Assembly (NCBI GenBank): GCA_016721425.1
Contig: JADKID010000038.1
Coordinates: forward strand, 1-64,000
DNA: 64,000 nt
Source: Bryobacterales bacterium
GTDB lineage: Bacteria > Acidobacteriota > Terriglobia > Bryobacterales > Bryobacteraceae
Direction: 5' to 3'
Made by a program: the position numbers and the translations under genes
Shown: in pieces, positions 37,825 through 45,964 of the stretch
Layout of the letters: each line of letters starts with the position of its first letter
Numbering within the stretch: the first letter of the stretch is position 1
Notes under the pieces: generated by a model
The model's input: only the letters and a program-made list of their open reading frames with translations
What the model was told of the DNA's origin: nothing
Database searches by the model: none

Positions 37825-37854
37825 GACGCCGTTTCTCATTGAGACGGCGTCTTT
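37825..37854. terminator. intrinsic terminator between norZ and pfk
   Basis: The stem GACGCCGT/ACGGCGTC closes a loop containing a short CTC/GAG extension and is followed by TTTCGT on the plus strand. It lies 47 bp after the norZ stop and just beyond the convergent phosphofructokinase gene, so it may serve both. Confidence 0.75.
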
Positions 37855-37871
37855 CGTCTCCGCGCCGCCCC

Positions 37872-39185
37872 TTACTTCCAAAGGGCCGGCTGGCCGGTGC
37901 CGGCGAGGACGGCCTTCCACAGCACGCCATTCAACTCCACCTTCTTCCGCCCGTCCGTCGCCATGGCCGTGGGGACATGGATCATGCGGTTGTGGAGCAG
38001 GCCAATGATGAGCCCCGTGCAGCCGGCCATCCCGGCATGGGCCGCGTTCCGCGCCAGCATGTCGCAAAGCACAGCATCTTCCGTGTTGGCGGGTAGGCCG
38101 CGGATGGCGTAGCTCGGATCGATGTAGCGTACGTTGATCGGTAGTCCTGCCTGCTTGAAGTGTGCCCCAATGCGCTCCTTGAGAAAGGTCCCAATGTCGG
38201 CCTTGCGGATATTGCCGGACGCGTCGATATCGGAGTCATTCTTCGGCATCAGATGCTGGCCCGCGCCTTCGGCTACCACGATGACGGCGTGCTGCTTGCG
38301 CTGCAACCGCCGCTGCAATACGGCTAGCAGGCCGAGGTCCCCATCCAGCTCGAAGTCCTGCTCAGGGATCAGGCAGTAGTTCACTTCGCCGCTGGCGAGC
38401 GCGGCGCCGGCGGCGATGAAACCGGAATCGCGGCCCATCAGCTTCACCAGGCCCACACCATTGATGACGGCGCGGGCTTCCGTGTGCGCCACGTCGATGA
38501 TGCCCCGCGCCGAATCCACCGAGGTGGTGTAGCCGAACGTGCGCGCGACGTACTGGATATCGTTGTCGATGGTTTTTGGTACACCCACCACGGCCAGCGG
38601 GTAGCCCTGCCTCTGGGCCTCGTCTTGGATGGCCAGCGCGCCGCGCTGGGTGCCGTCACCGCCCACCGGGAACAGGATCCCTACCCCGTGGGACTTCAGG
38701 AATTCCAACATCACCTTGGGGTCTTCCGGGCCCCGCGATGTGCCCAGGATGGTGCCGCCGATCTCGTGAATGTCGCTCACCATCTCAGGATCGAGTTCCA
38801 TGGGCGCCAGCCCATGCGCGGCGTTCATGCCTCGATAGCCGTAGCGGATGCCCAGCACACCCTGAATGCCGTAGGCGTAGTGCAGGCTCTGCACCAGCGA
38901 ACGGATCACGTTGTTCAGGCCCGGGCACAGCCCCCCGCAGGTGACCACGGCGGCGCGCGTCGTCGAGGGATTGAAGTACAGCTTCTCGCGAGGACCGGCC
39001 TTTTCAAAGAGGACGTTGCCGGGGCGCTCCCGCTCCATATCCACCGTGATGTGCAGCGGGACGTATTCGCTCTCGCGGACGAATACGCTCGGGTGCTGCG
39101 GGTCCGCGTCCCGCGAATGGATGGGTGAACTGATCCTGGCCTCTCCGAGGCGGGTGACTGCGGCGATCTTGGCGTCCATAGCCAC
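37872..39185 (-). CDS. ATP-dependent 6-phosphofructokinase
   Basis: This phosphorylates fructose 6-phosphate in glycolysis. It has 437 residues, longer than the 320-residue E. coli type and like the long clade found in plants, spirochaetes and other bacteria. GGLCPGLNNVIR starts at residue 84. The donor site reads GGDGT (175-179), where a Gly rather than a second Asp favours ATP over pyrophosphate. The substrate site PKTIDND (203-209) has the Lys usual in the long clade. The GMAGCTGLIIGLLHNRMIHVP segment is near the end. The ATG at 39185 leaves only 18 bp to the divergent oxidoreductase start, so the promoters must overlap coding sequence or another start is used (ATG at 39179). Confidence 0.92.
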   Translation of the reverse strand: MAMDAKIAAVTRLGEARISSPIHSRDADPQHPSVFVRESEYVPLHITVDMERERPGNVLFEKAGPREKLYFNPSTTRAAVVTCGGLCPGLNNVIRSLVQSLHYAYGIQGVLGIRYGYRGMNAAHGLAPMELDPEMVSDIHEIGGTILGTSRGPEDPKVMLEFLKSHGVGILFPVGGDGTQRGALAIQDEAQRQGYPLAVVGVPKTIDNDIQYVARTFGYTTSVDSARGIIDVAHTEARAVINGVGLVKLMGRDSGFIAAGAALASGEVNYCLIPEQDFELDGDLGLLAVLQRRLQRKQHAVIVVAEGAGQHLMPKNDSDIDASGNIRKADIGTFLKERIGAHFKQAGLPINVRYIDPSYAIRGLPANTEDAVLCDMLARNAAHAGMAGCTGLIIGLLHNRMIHVPTAMATDGRKKVELNGVLWKAVLAGTGQPALWK

Positions 39186-39203
39186 TCAGTCTACAATTAC
39201 ATC

Positions 39204-40184
39204 GTGCCTGAACTCACTCGCCGTTCCGTCCTCGCCGTTCTCCTCCAGCCCCCCGCCCGCACCGTGGGCGTGGCCTTTCTTGGTGTCGCACATTCGCACG
39301 CCCGGGCCAAGTTTGACATGGTGCGGGCCGATCCGCGTTTCCGCCTGCTGGGCGTGGCGGAGGACAATCCCCAGCTTCGCTCCGTTTATGGGCCGCTTGG
39401 CGTGCCGTTGCTGGGGCGGGCGGAATTGCTGGCCCGCGCCGATGTCGAACTTGTCGTGATCGAGTCCGAGGTCCCGCGCCACGAAAAGGACGGGCTCGAT
39501 GCGCTGAACGCGGGCAAGCATGTGCATCTGGAGAAGCCGCCCTCGGACAACCGCGACGGAATGCAGGCGCTGGTGGCGGCGGCGCGGCGCGGCGGACGGC
39601 TCATGCAGCTCGGATATATGTGGCGCCACCATCCGGGGATTCAACGGTTGCTGGAGGTGGCGCGCAGCGGGGCGCTCGGCGATGTCTATCTGGTGCGCGG
39701 CACCATGAATACGCTGATCGATGCCGTGGGCCGCAAGCAGTGGAATCTATTTCCCGGCGGGCAGATGTTCGAGCAGGGCTGCCATCTGCTGGATCCCATC
39801 GTGCGGCTGATGGGCAAGCCTCTGCGGATTCAATCCACGCTGCGCACCCATGGGCAATTCAATGACACGCTCAAGGACAATACGCTGGCCGTGCTGGAGT
39901 ATCCGCGGGCGATGGCCGTGGTGACCTCATCCGTGCTGCAGCCGAACGCCAATGCGTATCGGGCTTTGGAGATTTTCGGGACGAAGGGTACCGCGGTGTT
40001 GCGGCCGATTGAGCCGCCGGTGCTGGAGATCAATCGGGCGAAGGTGGAACTGGCGCCATTCCGCCGGTATGAGGGGGATTTCTCCGAGTTGTACCGCTGC
40101 ATCACGGCCGGGCAGGCGCTGAACGTGACGCCGGAGGAAGACCTGCTGGTACAGGATATTCTGTTGGAAGCGAGCGGGATGTAG
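39204..40184 (+). CDS. Gfo/Idh/MocA-family oxidoreductase
   Basis: This is an NAD(P)-dependent sugar or inositol dehydrogenase of unknown substrate, 326 residues from a GTG at 39204. The N-terminus TRRSVLAVLLQPPARTVG has a twin-Arg look but is short. The Rossmann start VGVAFLGVAHSHARAKF carries an altered glycine loop. The conserved EKPPSDN segment (catalytic Lys of the EKP motif) and the domain-2 FPGGQMFEQGCHLLDPIVRL (Gly-x-His-like) are visible. The conserved GxGxxG is not standard (FLGVAH), a common variant in this family in acidobacteria. Its end is 16 bp from the convergent ABC ATPase stop. Confidence 0.87.
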   Translation: MPELTRRSVLAVLLQPPARTVGVAFLGVAHSHARAKFDMVRADPRFRLLGVAEDNPQLRSVYGPLGVPLLGRAELLARADVELVVIESEVPRHEKDGLDALNAGKHVHLEKPPSDNRDGMQALVAAARRGGRLMQLGYMWRHHPGIQRLLEVARSGALGDVYLVRGTMNTLIDAVGRKQWNLFPGGQMFEQGCHLLDPIVRLMGKPLRIQSTLRTHGQFNDTLKDNTLAVLEYPRAMAVVTSSVLQPNANAYRALEIFGTKGTAVLRPIEPPVLEINRAKVELAPFRRYEGDFSELYRCITAGQALNVTPEEDLLVQDILLEASGM

Positions 40185-40200
40185 AGCGCGCCGCTGGCGC

Positions 40201-40992
40201 TTACCACATGTGATAGTAGCCGTCCGCCTCCGCCACCCGCACATCCACGCCGAACAGCTCGCTCAGCGCCTCAGGTTGCAGCGCCTGCTCCTTCGGCCCG
40301 TCGTGAAAGAGGCGGCCTTCGCGCAGAGTGATAATCCGGCCGATCTCCGGAATGATGTCCGGCAAATGATGGGTGACCAGGATGACGGTCACTCCGTTGG
40401 ACGCGAGCTTGCGCATGGCGTCCCGCACCTCGCGCTGGGCACGCACATCCAGGCTGTTGGTGGGCTCATCCAGAATCAGAGCCTTGGGGTCATGCACCAG
40501 TGCCCGTGCAAAGACGGCGCGGCGCACTTCGCCGCTGGACATCTCCGTGAGCGGGCGCCCGGCCAGATGGCCGATGTCAAAGAACTCCAGCGCCTGCCGC
40601 GCGCGCGCTTCCATCTGCGGCGTGACAATGTGGTTGGGCCAGATGCCGATGCTGCCGAAGAAACCGCTGAGCGCCGTCTCCAGGGCGGGGTAGGGCTTCA
40701 CGCACTTCTCCACCAGGTCGTTCGTGACGATGCCGAACAGCGCGCGCAGGTCAAAGAGCTTCCAACGTTCCTGGCCCCAGATGCGCAGCTTGCAGCGCGG
40801 CGAGGCATAGCGCGGGTAGCACTCGCGCGTGATGGCGTGGATCAGCGTGGACTTGCCGCTGCCGTTGGGCCCCAGCAACGCCGTGTGCTGCCCTTCTTCA
40901 ATAGAGAAAGTGACTTCCTGCAGGGCCGGATGACCCTCGCGGTGCACGGTGACGTTTTCAAACTCGATCAGTTTTCGCGGGCCAGCCGTCAT
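40201..40992 (-). CDS. ABC transporter ATP-binding protein
   Basis: This is a 263-residue nucleotide-binding subunit. Walker A is ALLGPNGSGKSTL. The signature is degenerate (EMSSGEVRR in place of LSGGQ). Walker B and the following residues are ALILDEPTNSLD, and the switch His is VTHHLPD. Fragments such as GQERWKLFDLRALFGIV resemble ModF/PhnC-like subunits, but no permease or binding protein is adjacent. The ATG overlaps the stop of the upstream dehydrogenase in an ATGA, so it is translationally coupled to a metabolic gene, an unusual pairing. The substrate is unknown. Confidence 0.85.
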   Translation of the reverse strand: MTAGPRKLIEFENVTVHREGHPALQEVTFSIEEGQHTALLGPNGSGKSTLIHAITRECYPRYASPRCKLRIWGQERWKLFDLRALFGIVTNDLVEKCVKPYPALETALSGFFGSIGIWPNHIVTPQMEARARQALEFFDIGHLAGRPLTEMSSGEVRRAVFARALVHDPKALILDEPTNSLDVRAQREVRDAMRKLASNGVTVILVTHHLPDIIPEIGRIITLREGRLFHDGPKEQALQPEALSELFGVDVRVAEADGYYHMW

Positions 40993-41996
40993 GCCAGGTT
41001 GCCGATCACCGCGTCCGTGAACTCGCGTGTGCTGGCCTTGCCGCCTAGGTCGCGGGTCAGATGGGCGCCGTCGCGGAACGTCTTGGCCAGCGCGGCCTGC
41101 AGGCGGTCTGCTGCGGCGCTCTCGCCAAGGTGGCGCAGCATCAGTATCGCCGACGACATCAGGGCCGTGGGATTGGCCACACCCTTGCCGGCGATGTCCG
41201 GCGCGGAGCCGTGCACCGCTTCAAACACGGCCTGTTTCTCCCCCATGTTGGCGCCCGGCACCACGCCGAGGCCGCCTACCAGGCCGGCCGCCAGATCCGA
41301 CACAATGTCGCCGTAAAGGTTGGGCAGCAGCAGTACGTCAAATGTCTCGGGCCGCATCACCAACTGCATGGAGGCGTTGTCCACGATCATCTCGTTGTAG
41401 TCGATATCGGGATATTCGGCGGCAACCTCCCGGCAGCAGCGGATGAAGAGCCCGTCGGAGAGCTTCATGATATTGGCCTTGTGGATGGCCGTGACCTTGC
41501 GGCGCCCGTTCTTCTGCGAATAGGCGAACGCGTACTTGGCGATGCGCGTGGATGCGTAGCGGGTGATGATCTTGAGGCTCTCCACCACGTCCTTCACCAC
41601 TTCGTGTTCCAGGCCGGAATAGAGATCCTCGGTGTTCTCGCGGAAGATCACCATGTTGATGTTGACGTCCTGGAAACGCGTCTTCAGGCCGGGCAGAGTG
41701 AAGACGGGCCGCACGTTGGCAAAGAGATCGAGCTGCTTGCGAATGGCCACGTTGACGCTCTTAAATCCGCCGGCGATGGGCGTAGTGACCGGCCCCTTCA
41801 GGCCGACACCGGTCTTTTCAAGCGACTCCAGAACGTGCGGCGGCAGGCTGGTGCCTGCCTTCTCGATGATGCTGGCGGAGAGCTCGGCGAGCTCCCACTC
41901 GATGGCAACTCCAGTCGCCTCCAGCGCGCGAACCGTAGCATCGGCAACTTCAGGACCGATGCCGTCTCCGGGAATGAGCGTGATTTTATGAGCCAC
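40989..41996 (-). CDS. isocitrate/isopropylmalate-type dehydrogenase
   Basis: This is a cytosolic beta-decarboxylating dehydrogenase of 335 residues starting at a GTG at 41996 (AHKITLIPGDGIGPEV). The substrate loop IFRENTEDLYSGLEHEVV and the segment LLLPNLYGDIVSDLAAGLVG favour an NAD-type isocitrate dehydrogenase over LeuB, but homoisocitrate or isopropylmalate activity cannot be ruled out. A much longer open frame upstream is antisense to purH and is not real. Its start is 46 bp from the divergent purH. Confidence 0.9.
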   Translation of the reverse strand: MAHKITLIPGDGIGPEVADATVRALEATGVAIEWELAELSASIIEKAGTSLPPHVLESLEKTGVGLKGPVTTPIAGGFKSVNVAIRKQLDLFANVRPVFTLPGLKTRFQDVNINMVIFRENTEDLYSGLEHEVVKDVVESLKIITRYASTRIAKYAFAYSQKNGRRKVTAIHKANIMKLSDGLFIRCCREVAAEYPDIDYNEMIVDNASMQLVMRPETFDVLLLPNLYGDIVSDLAAGLVGGLGVVPGANMGEKQAVFEAVHGSAPDIAGKGVANPTALMSSAILMLRHLGESAAADRLQAALAKTFRDGAHLTRDLGGKASTREFTDAVIGNLA

Positions 41997-42041
41997 GTCA
42001 CTATGGTAACAACCGCGCGGATGGTGGGAGAATGAGTGTTT

Positions 42042-43598
42042 ATGCCAGCAGTCAAACGAGCCCTCCTTAGCGTCACCGACAAGACCGGCCTTCTGGATTT
42101 CGCCCGCGGCCTGGCCGCGCTGGGCGTAGAGCTGATCTCCACCGGCGGCACCGCGCGCGCATTGCGCGATGGCGGCCTGGACGTCATGGACGTCAGCGAG
42201 TTGACGGGCTTCCCCGAGATGCTCGACGGCCGGGTGAAGACCATCCATCCGCGTATCGCGGCCGGAGTTCTGGCCCGGCGGACGCTGCCGGATCACATGG
42301 CGGCGCTGGCCGAGCACAATATTCCCACCATCGACATGGTGGTGGTGAATCTCTATGAGTTCGAGAAGGTGGCGGCGAAGAAAAACGCGTCCATTGATGA
42401 GTTGATCGAAAATATCGACATTGGCGGGCCGACGATGATCCGCGCGGCCGCCAAAAACTATGGCGACGTGGCGGTGGTGACCGCTGCGGCGGACTACCCA
42501 GCGCTGCTGGCGGAGCTCAACACCAACGGCGGCGCGCTCTCGAAGAAGACCCACTGGGATCTGGCGCGTAAGGCCTTTGCAACCACCGCGAAATACGATG
42601 CCGCCATCACTGCGCGGCTCGCCTCCATTGAGGTATCCGATGATGCGTTCACGGATGTGCCGGCGGCTCTGCCACTGGTTCTGAATCTCCACGTACCGCG
42701 CCGGCAGGAACTGCGCTACGGCGAGAATCCGCATCAGGGCGCGGCCCTGTATGCGGCAGGCACGCAGGGCATTGCGGGCTGCACGCAGTTGCACGGCAAG
42801 GAACTTTCCTACAACAATCTGGTGGATCTCGACGCCGCCTGGCAGTTGATCTGCGAGTTCTCCGGGCCGGCCGCCGCCATCATCAAGCACACCAATCCAT
42901 GCGGCTGCGCCGAGCAACCCACGCTGGTGGAGGCGTATCGCAAGGCATTCGAGGCAGATACCGTTTCCGCGTTTGGCGGTGTGCTGGCGTTCAACCGCGA
43001 CGTGGACGAAGAAACCGCGCTGGAGGTCTCGAAGCTTTTCGTCGAGGCCATCGCAGCGCCCGGTTTTACAGAGAAGTCGCTCTCCATCCTCACCGCAAAG
43101 AAGAATCTGCGTTTGGTTACGGTGGAAGGGAAATTGTCCACCGAGCCGGTAGTGAAGTCGATCACCGGTGGATTTCTGGCGCAGACGGCCGATCTCGAGA
43201 CGCTGAGCCAGGCGGCGGCGCGTGTCGTCACGGAACGCCAGCCCACGCCCGAGGAGTGGGCCGCGCTGGAGTTTGGCTGGAAAGTGGTCAAGCACGTGAA
43301 GTCCAACGCGATTGTCTACGCGCGTGCCGGGCAGTTGCTGAGCTCCGGGGCGGGTCAGATGAGCCGCGTGTTTTCCGTGGAGATCGGGGCGAAGAAGTCA
43401 GTGCTGCCGCTGGAGGGCTGCGCTGTGGCGTCCGATGCGTTCTTCCCGTTCCCGGACGGCTTGGAAGCGGCTGTCGCCAATGGCGCGACGGCGATTGTGC
43501 AGCCCGGCGGATCGGTGAAGGATGCGGACGTGATTGCGGCGGCCAACCGCCTGGGCGTGGCGATGGTGTTTACCGGCGTGCGGCACTTCCGGCACTAG
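42042..43598 (+). CDS. purH: bifunctional AICAR transformylase/IMP cyclohydrolase
   Basis: PurH performs the last two steps of de novo IMP synthesis. It is 518 residues from the ATG at 42042 (PAVKRALLSVTDKTGL), the usual length. The N-terminal cyclohydrolase domain has ISTGGTARALRD and GRVKTIHPRIAAGVL. The formyltransferase domain carries the catalytic KHTNPCG, preceded by ELRYGENPHQGAALY, and ends with VVFTGVRHFRH-like sequence. A GTG at 42036 would add two residues. Its 3' end overlaps the convergent toxin gene by 29 bp. Confidence 0.97.
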   Translation: MPAVKRALLSVTDKTGLLDFARGLAALGVELISTGGTARALRDGGLDVMDVSELTGFPEMLDGRVKTIHPRIAAGVLARRTLPDHMAALAEHNIPTIDMVVVNLYEFEKVAAKKNASIDELIENIDIGGPTMIRAAAKNYGDVAVVTAAADYPALLAELNTNGGALSKKTHWDLARKAFATTAKYDAAITARLASIEVSDDAFTDVPAALPLVLNLHVPRRQELRYGENPHQGAALYAAGTQGIAGCTQLHGKELSYNNLVDLDAAWQLICEFSGPAAAIIKHTNPCGCAEQPTLVEAYRKAFEADTVSAFGGVLAFNRDVDEETALEVSKLFVEAIAAPGFTEKSLSILTAKKNLRLVTVEGKLSTEPVVKSITGGFLAQTADLETLSQAAARVVTERQPTPEEWAALEFGWKVVKHVKSNAIVYARAGQLLSSGAGQMSRVFSVEIGAKKSVLPLEGCAVASDAFFPFPDGLEAAVANGATAIVQPGGSVKDADVIAAANRLGVAMVFTGVRHFRH

Positions 43599-44025
43599 GA
43601 TCGTCACCGAGGGCGATGACTCTTCTGTCGCCCAGTTGCCTGGCCTTGCTGACGAATTTCTCGTCGGCCGTTACGAGACGTGCATCGAGTTTTCGAGCCA
43701 ATGCGAGGTAGATGCAGTCAGTGAGCTGATGGTTCAGCTGAATTGACAGATCAAGCGCCGCCGGCAGCAGTTCTTCGTCGGCGTGGAGTACAGGTCGACC
43801 CTGCGGAATGAGGTGATCAAGCCAGAGCGCTAGCGACGACTGCGCCCGGGCGGCTGACAGTCCCTCAATGCGGACCTTCTTCGACAAAGCCGTTGCCACT
43901 TCCGAGACTACGAGGCGAGGCGCGGCCAGCGTTGCGAGCGAGTCTACTAGCGCGTCAGCCTCAAGCTGTCTTTCTTCGGGGACGAACCACTTGACCACCA
44001 CGCTGGCGTCCAGGACGAGAATCAA
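43570..44025 (-). CDS. PIN-domain toxin of a VapBC-type system
   Basis: This is a predicted Mg-dependent ribonuclease of 151 residues. PIN acidic residues are visible: Asp6 in LDASVVVKW, Glu42 in VVSEVATAL, the Asp of LTDCIYLALARKL, and the Asp of LVTADEKF. It starts with a TTG at 44025 that lies inside the antitoxin gene, a 65-bp overlap, so toxin synthesis depends on antitoxin translation. The C-terminal 15 residues (DDPSAGSAARR) extend into the end of purH and may be dispensable. Confidence 0.85.
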   Translation of the reverse strand: MILVLDASVVVKWFVPEERQLEADALVDSLATLAAPRLVVSEVATALSKKVRIEGLSAARAQSSLALWLDHLIPQGRPVLHADEELLPAALDLSIQLNHQLTDCIYLALARKLDARLVTADEKFVSKARQLGDRRVIALGDDPSAGSAARR

Positions 44026-44272
44026 ACTTGGCCTCCAGTTCCAGCCGCGATTCGCGAATTAGCGGCGTGCTGTCCTTCAGTACGCCCGTCTCTTTCTCGA
44101 TGCGGGCGCGGTGTTCGCGCAACATCGCCGCCAGCTTGTGGATGGTGTCCTCATACTCGCGCTCCAGCAGTTGGCGGAGCCGCTCTTCCAGGCTGATGCC
44201 TGCCGCCTCGGCGCGCTGCTTGTGCCAGTCCACTACCCGATCGGGCAGATTTCGTATCTTGACGTCAGCCAT
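43961..44272 (-). CDS. ribbon-helix-helix antitoxin of a VapBC-type system (FitA-like)
   Basis: This is a 103-residue DNA-binding antitoxin. The N-terminal ribbon-helix-helix (ADVKIRNLPDRVVDWHKQRA, AAGISLEERLRQLL) is that of FitA-type antitoxins, and the helical tail (LRLE- and RIEKETGVLKD-type sequence) would wrap the toxin. The last ~20 residues are basic and overlap the toxin start. An inverted repeat lies 14 bp upstream of its start and is a candidate autoregulatory operator. Confidence 0.8.
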   Translation of the reverse strand: MADVKIRNLPDRVVDWHKQRAEAAGISLEERLRQLLEREYEDTIHKLAAMLREHRARIEKETGVLKDSTPLIRESRLELEAKFDSRPGRQRGGQVVRPRRKTA

Positions 44273-44285
44273 GGAAATGGGCCTC

Positions 44286-44320
44286 TGACCCCAGAGTAGT
44301 GTTTTGCTGGTTTGGGGTCA
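44286..44320. promoter_or_regulatory. inverted repeat upstream of the VapBC pair
   Basis: The arms TGACCCCA (44286-44293) and TGGGGTCA (44313-44320) are perfect complements separated by 19 bp. It lies between the antitoxin start and the end of the ATP-grasp gene. It could be the toxin-antitoxin operator or part of a terminator for the upstream operon. Confidence 0.45.
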
Positions 44321-44325
44321 AGTGG

Positions 44326-45237
44326 CTAGTAGAGCCGGGACAGGGCTACCAGGCGGCGCTCGATATAGTCGACAAACCGCGCCGTGGGATCGAACGGCAG
44401 GATCTCCGCCGCGTTGGCCACGAAGTTTGAAAGTGCGTTCAGGTCGTAGAACACCGGCTCACCCGTGCGGTGATCCACCATGTACTCCACGCCGCAAACA
44501 TCGAGCTTGCCCAGGCGCGCCACGGCCAGCGCAATGGCCGCGGCCGGCGGCAGCGGCTCGCAACGGGTGAAGACAGGCTTGGCGGCCGAACTGCAAATGT
44601 CCGCCGGGCAGAGGTTGAAGCCTTGGCCGGCGCGTTGGATGCGCACGCAGTAGAGGATCTCGCCGTCCAGCACCTCAATGCGGTAGCAACTGCCGTCGCG
44701 CGTCGGGATCACTTCCTGGACGTGGGCCGTATGATCACAGCCGAAGTTGACCGAATCCGCCGCCGCCGCCAGATCGGCAGCGTTCTCAAAACGCCGGATC
44801 CCCATGCCCGCGCCGCCGCAATTGGGCTTCACAAGCACAGGGAACGCAAGACCCTCTGCCGCGCTGGCTATCAGAGAAGCGTGATTCACCACTCTGGTGC
44901 GCGGCGTGCGCGCGCCCACTCGGCGAAATAGCTCATGCTGCCGTACCTTGGAAATCTCGTACTCATACGCCGCGGCGCCGTTGATCACCGCAACCTTGCG
45001 CGATTCGAGAAATGCCAGGAAATCCCGCACCGCGAACTGGCCGTGCCCGTGGTGGCGCGATGCCGCCGAAGGGCTCATGCGGTTCAGCACCAGGCTGGGG
45101 AACTCGCTCTCGTCGAGATCGTAACTGATGGCGGCGGCCGGCCATTCGGCGAACGCAATCCCGCGGCGGCGCAGCTCCGCAAATAGCGGGCGGAACCACT
45201 CTGGATGCTCGTAGAGGATGGCGAGGCGTGCAGTCAT
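44326..45237 (-). CDS. ATP-grasp domain ligase
   Basis: ATP-grasp enzymes activate a carboxylate with ATP and join it to an amine or thiol (as RimK, Ddl or LysX do). The protein is 303 residues from the ATG at 45237, which overlaps the TGA of the ABC ATPase by one base (TGATG). The N-terminal pre-ATP-grasp domain begins LAILYEHPEWFRPLFAEL. The central ATP-binding part has FPVLVKPNCGGAGMGIRRF and TAHVQEVIPT, and the metal-binding end has VCGVEYMVDHRTGEPVFYDLNALSNF. Its coupling to an exporter operon suggests the product is the exported compound, which is inference. Confidence 0.85.
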   Translation of the reverse strand: MTARLAILYEHPEWFRPLFAELRRRGIAFAEWPAAAISYDLDESEFPSLVLNRMSPSAASRHHGHGQFAVRDFLAFLESRKVAVINGAAAYEYEISKVRQHELFRRVGARTPRTRVVNHASLIASAAEGLAFPVLVKPNCGGAGMGIRRFENAADLAAAADSVNFGCDHTAHVQEVIPTRDGSCYRIEVLDGEILYCVRIQRAGQGFNLCPADICSSAAKPVFTRCEPLPPAAAIALAVARLGKLDVCGVEYMVDHRTGEPVFYDLNALSNFVANAAEILPFDPTARFVDYIERRLVALSRLY

Positions 45238-45953
45238 CAATTCGGCAGGGCTTTCCAATCCTCCGGCGCTTGGCCTTCGGGTAGAAGCTCTCCCTTATCA
45301 ATGTAGCGGACCTTGGTGGCAAAGTGCGCCGCATGTGGGTCGTGCGTGACCATGACAATGGTCTTGCCGAACTCCTTGTTCAGGCGCGAGAGCAGCGTGA
45401 GAACCTCCGACGCCGACCGGGCATCGAGGTTGCCGGTGGGCTCGTCGCAGAGCAGGATGTCGGGGTCCGTCACGATGGCGCGCGCAATAGCCACGCGCTG
45501 CTCCTGCCCGCCGGAGAGTTGGCGCGGGAAGTGGCCCATGCGGTCGTCCAGACCCACCAGTTTCAAAGCGGTGGCCGCGTGCTGCATGCGCTCGCCCTTC
45601 TTGAGGTGGGTGAGCTTGAGAGGCAGTTCCACGTTCTCCAGCGCGGTAAGCACGGGGATCAGGTTGAAGCTCTGGAAGACGAAGCCCACGTGGCGATTGC
45701 GCCAGCGCGCGATCTCGCTGTCAGAGAGGCTGTTGAGCTGCGACCCCATCACCTCCAGGTCCCCACCGGAGGGCCGGTCCATCGCCGCCGCCAGATGCAG
45801 CAGCGTCGATTTCCCGGAACCCGAGGGGCCCATCAGCGCGATGAACTCGCCGCGATGAATCTCGATGTTGGCGTTCTTCAATGCCACCACCCGAAACTCG
45901 TCGCGGACGTATTCCTTGCTGAGATTCCGGGTGCGGATTACAACGTCGTCCAT
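45237..45953 (-). CDS. MacB/LolD-type ABC transporter ATP-binding protein
   Basis: This is a 238-residue ATPase from the ATG at 45953. Walker A is LMGPSGSGKSTLLH, the signature region RQLSGGQEQRVAIARA, Walker B DILLCDEPTGNLD, and the switch VTHDPHAAHFA. It has the MacB/LolD hallmark GFVFQSFNLIPVLTALENVELPL. It follows the fusion protein by 11 bp and precedes the ATP-grasp gene with a one-base overlap. The two permeases are upstream in the same operon, so this is the motor of an efflux or lipoprotein-type exporter. Confidence 0.93.
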   Translation of the reverse strand: MDDVVIRTRNLSKEYVRDEFRVVALKNANIEIHRGEFIALMGPSGSGKSTLLHLAAAMDRPSGGDLEVMGSQLNSLSDSEIARWRNRHVGFVFQSFNLIPVLTALENVELPLKLTHLKKGERMQHAATALKLVGLDDRMGHFPRQLSGGQEQRVAIARAIVTDPDILLCDEPTGNLDARSASEVLTLLSRLNKEFGKTIVMVTHDPHAAHFATKVRYIDKGELLPEGQAPEDWKALPN

Positions 45954-45964
45954 GCCTGCCTCCC

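Noticed and set aside
41997..43295. N-terminal half of a 768-residue minus-strand open frame
   Set aside because: It is antisense to purH; only the last 335 residues, from the GTG at 41996, look like a dehydrogenase.
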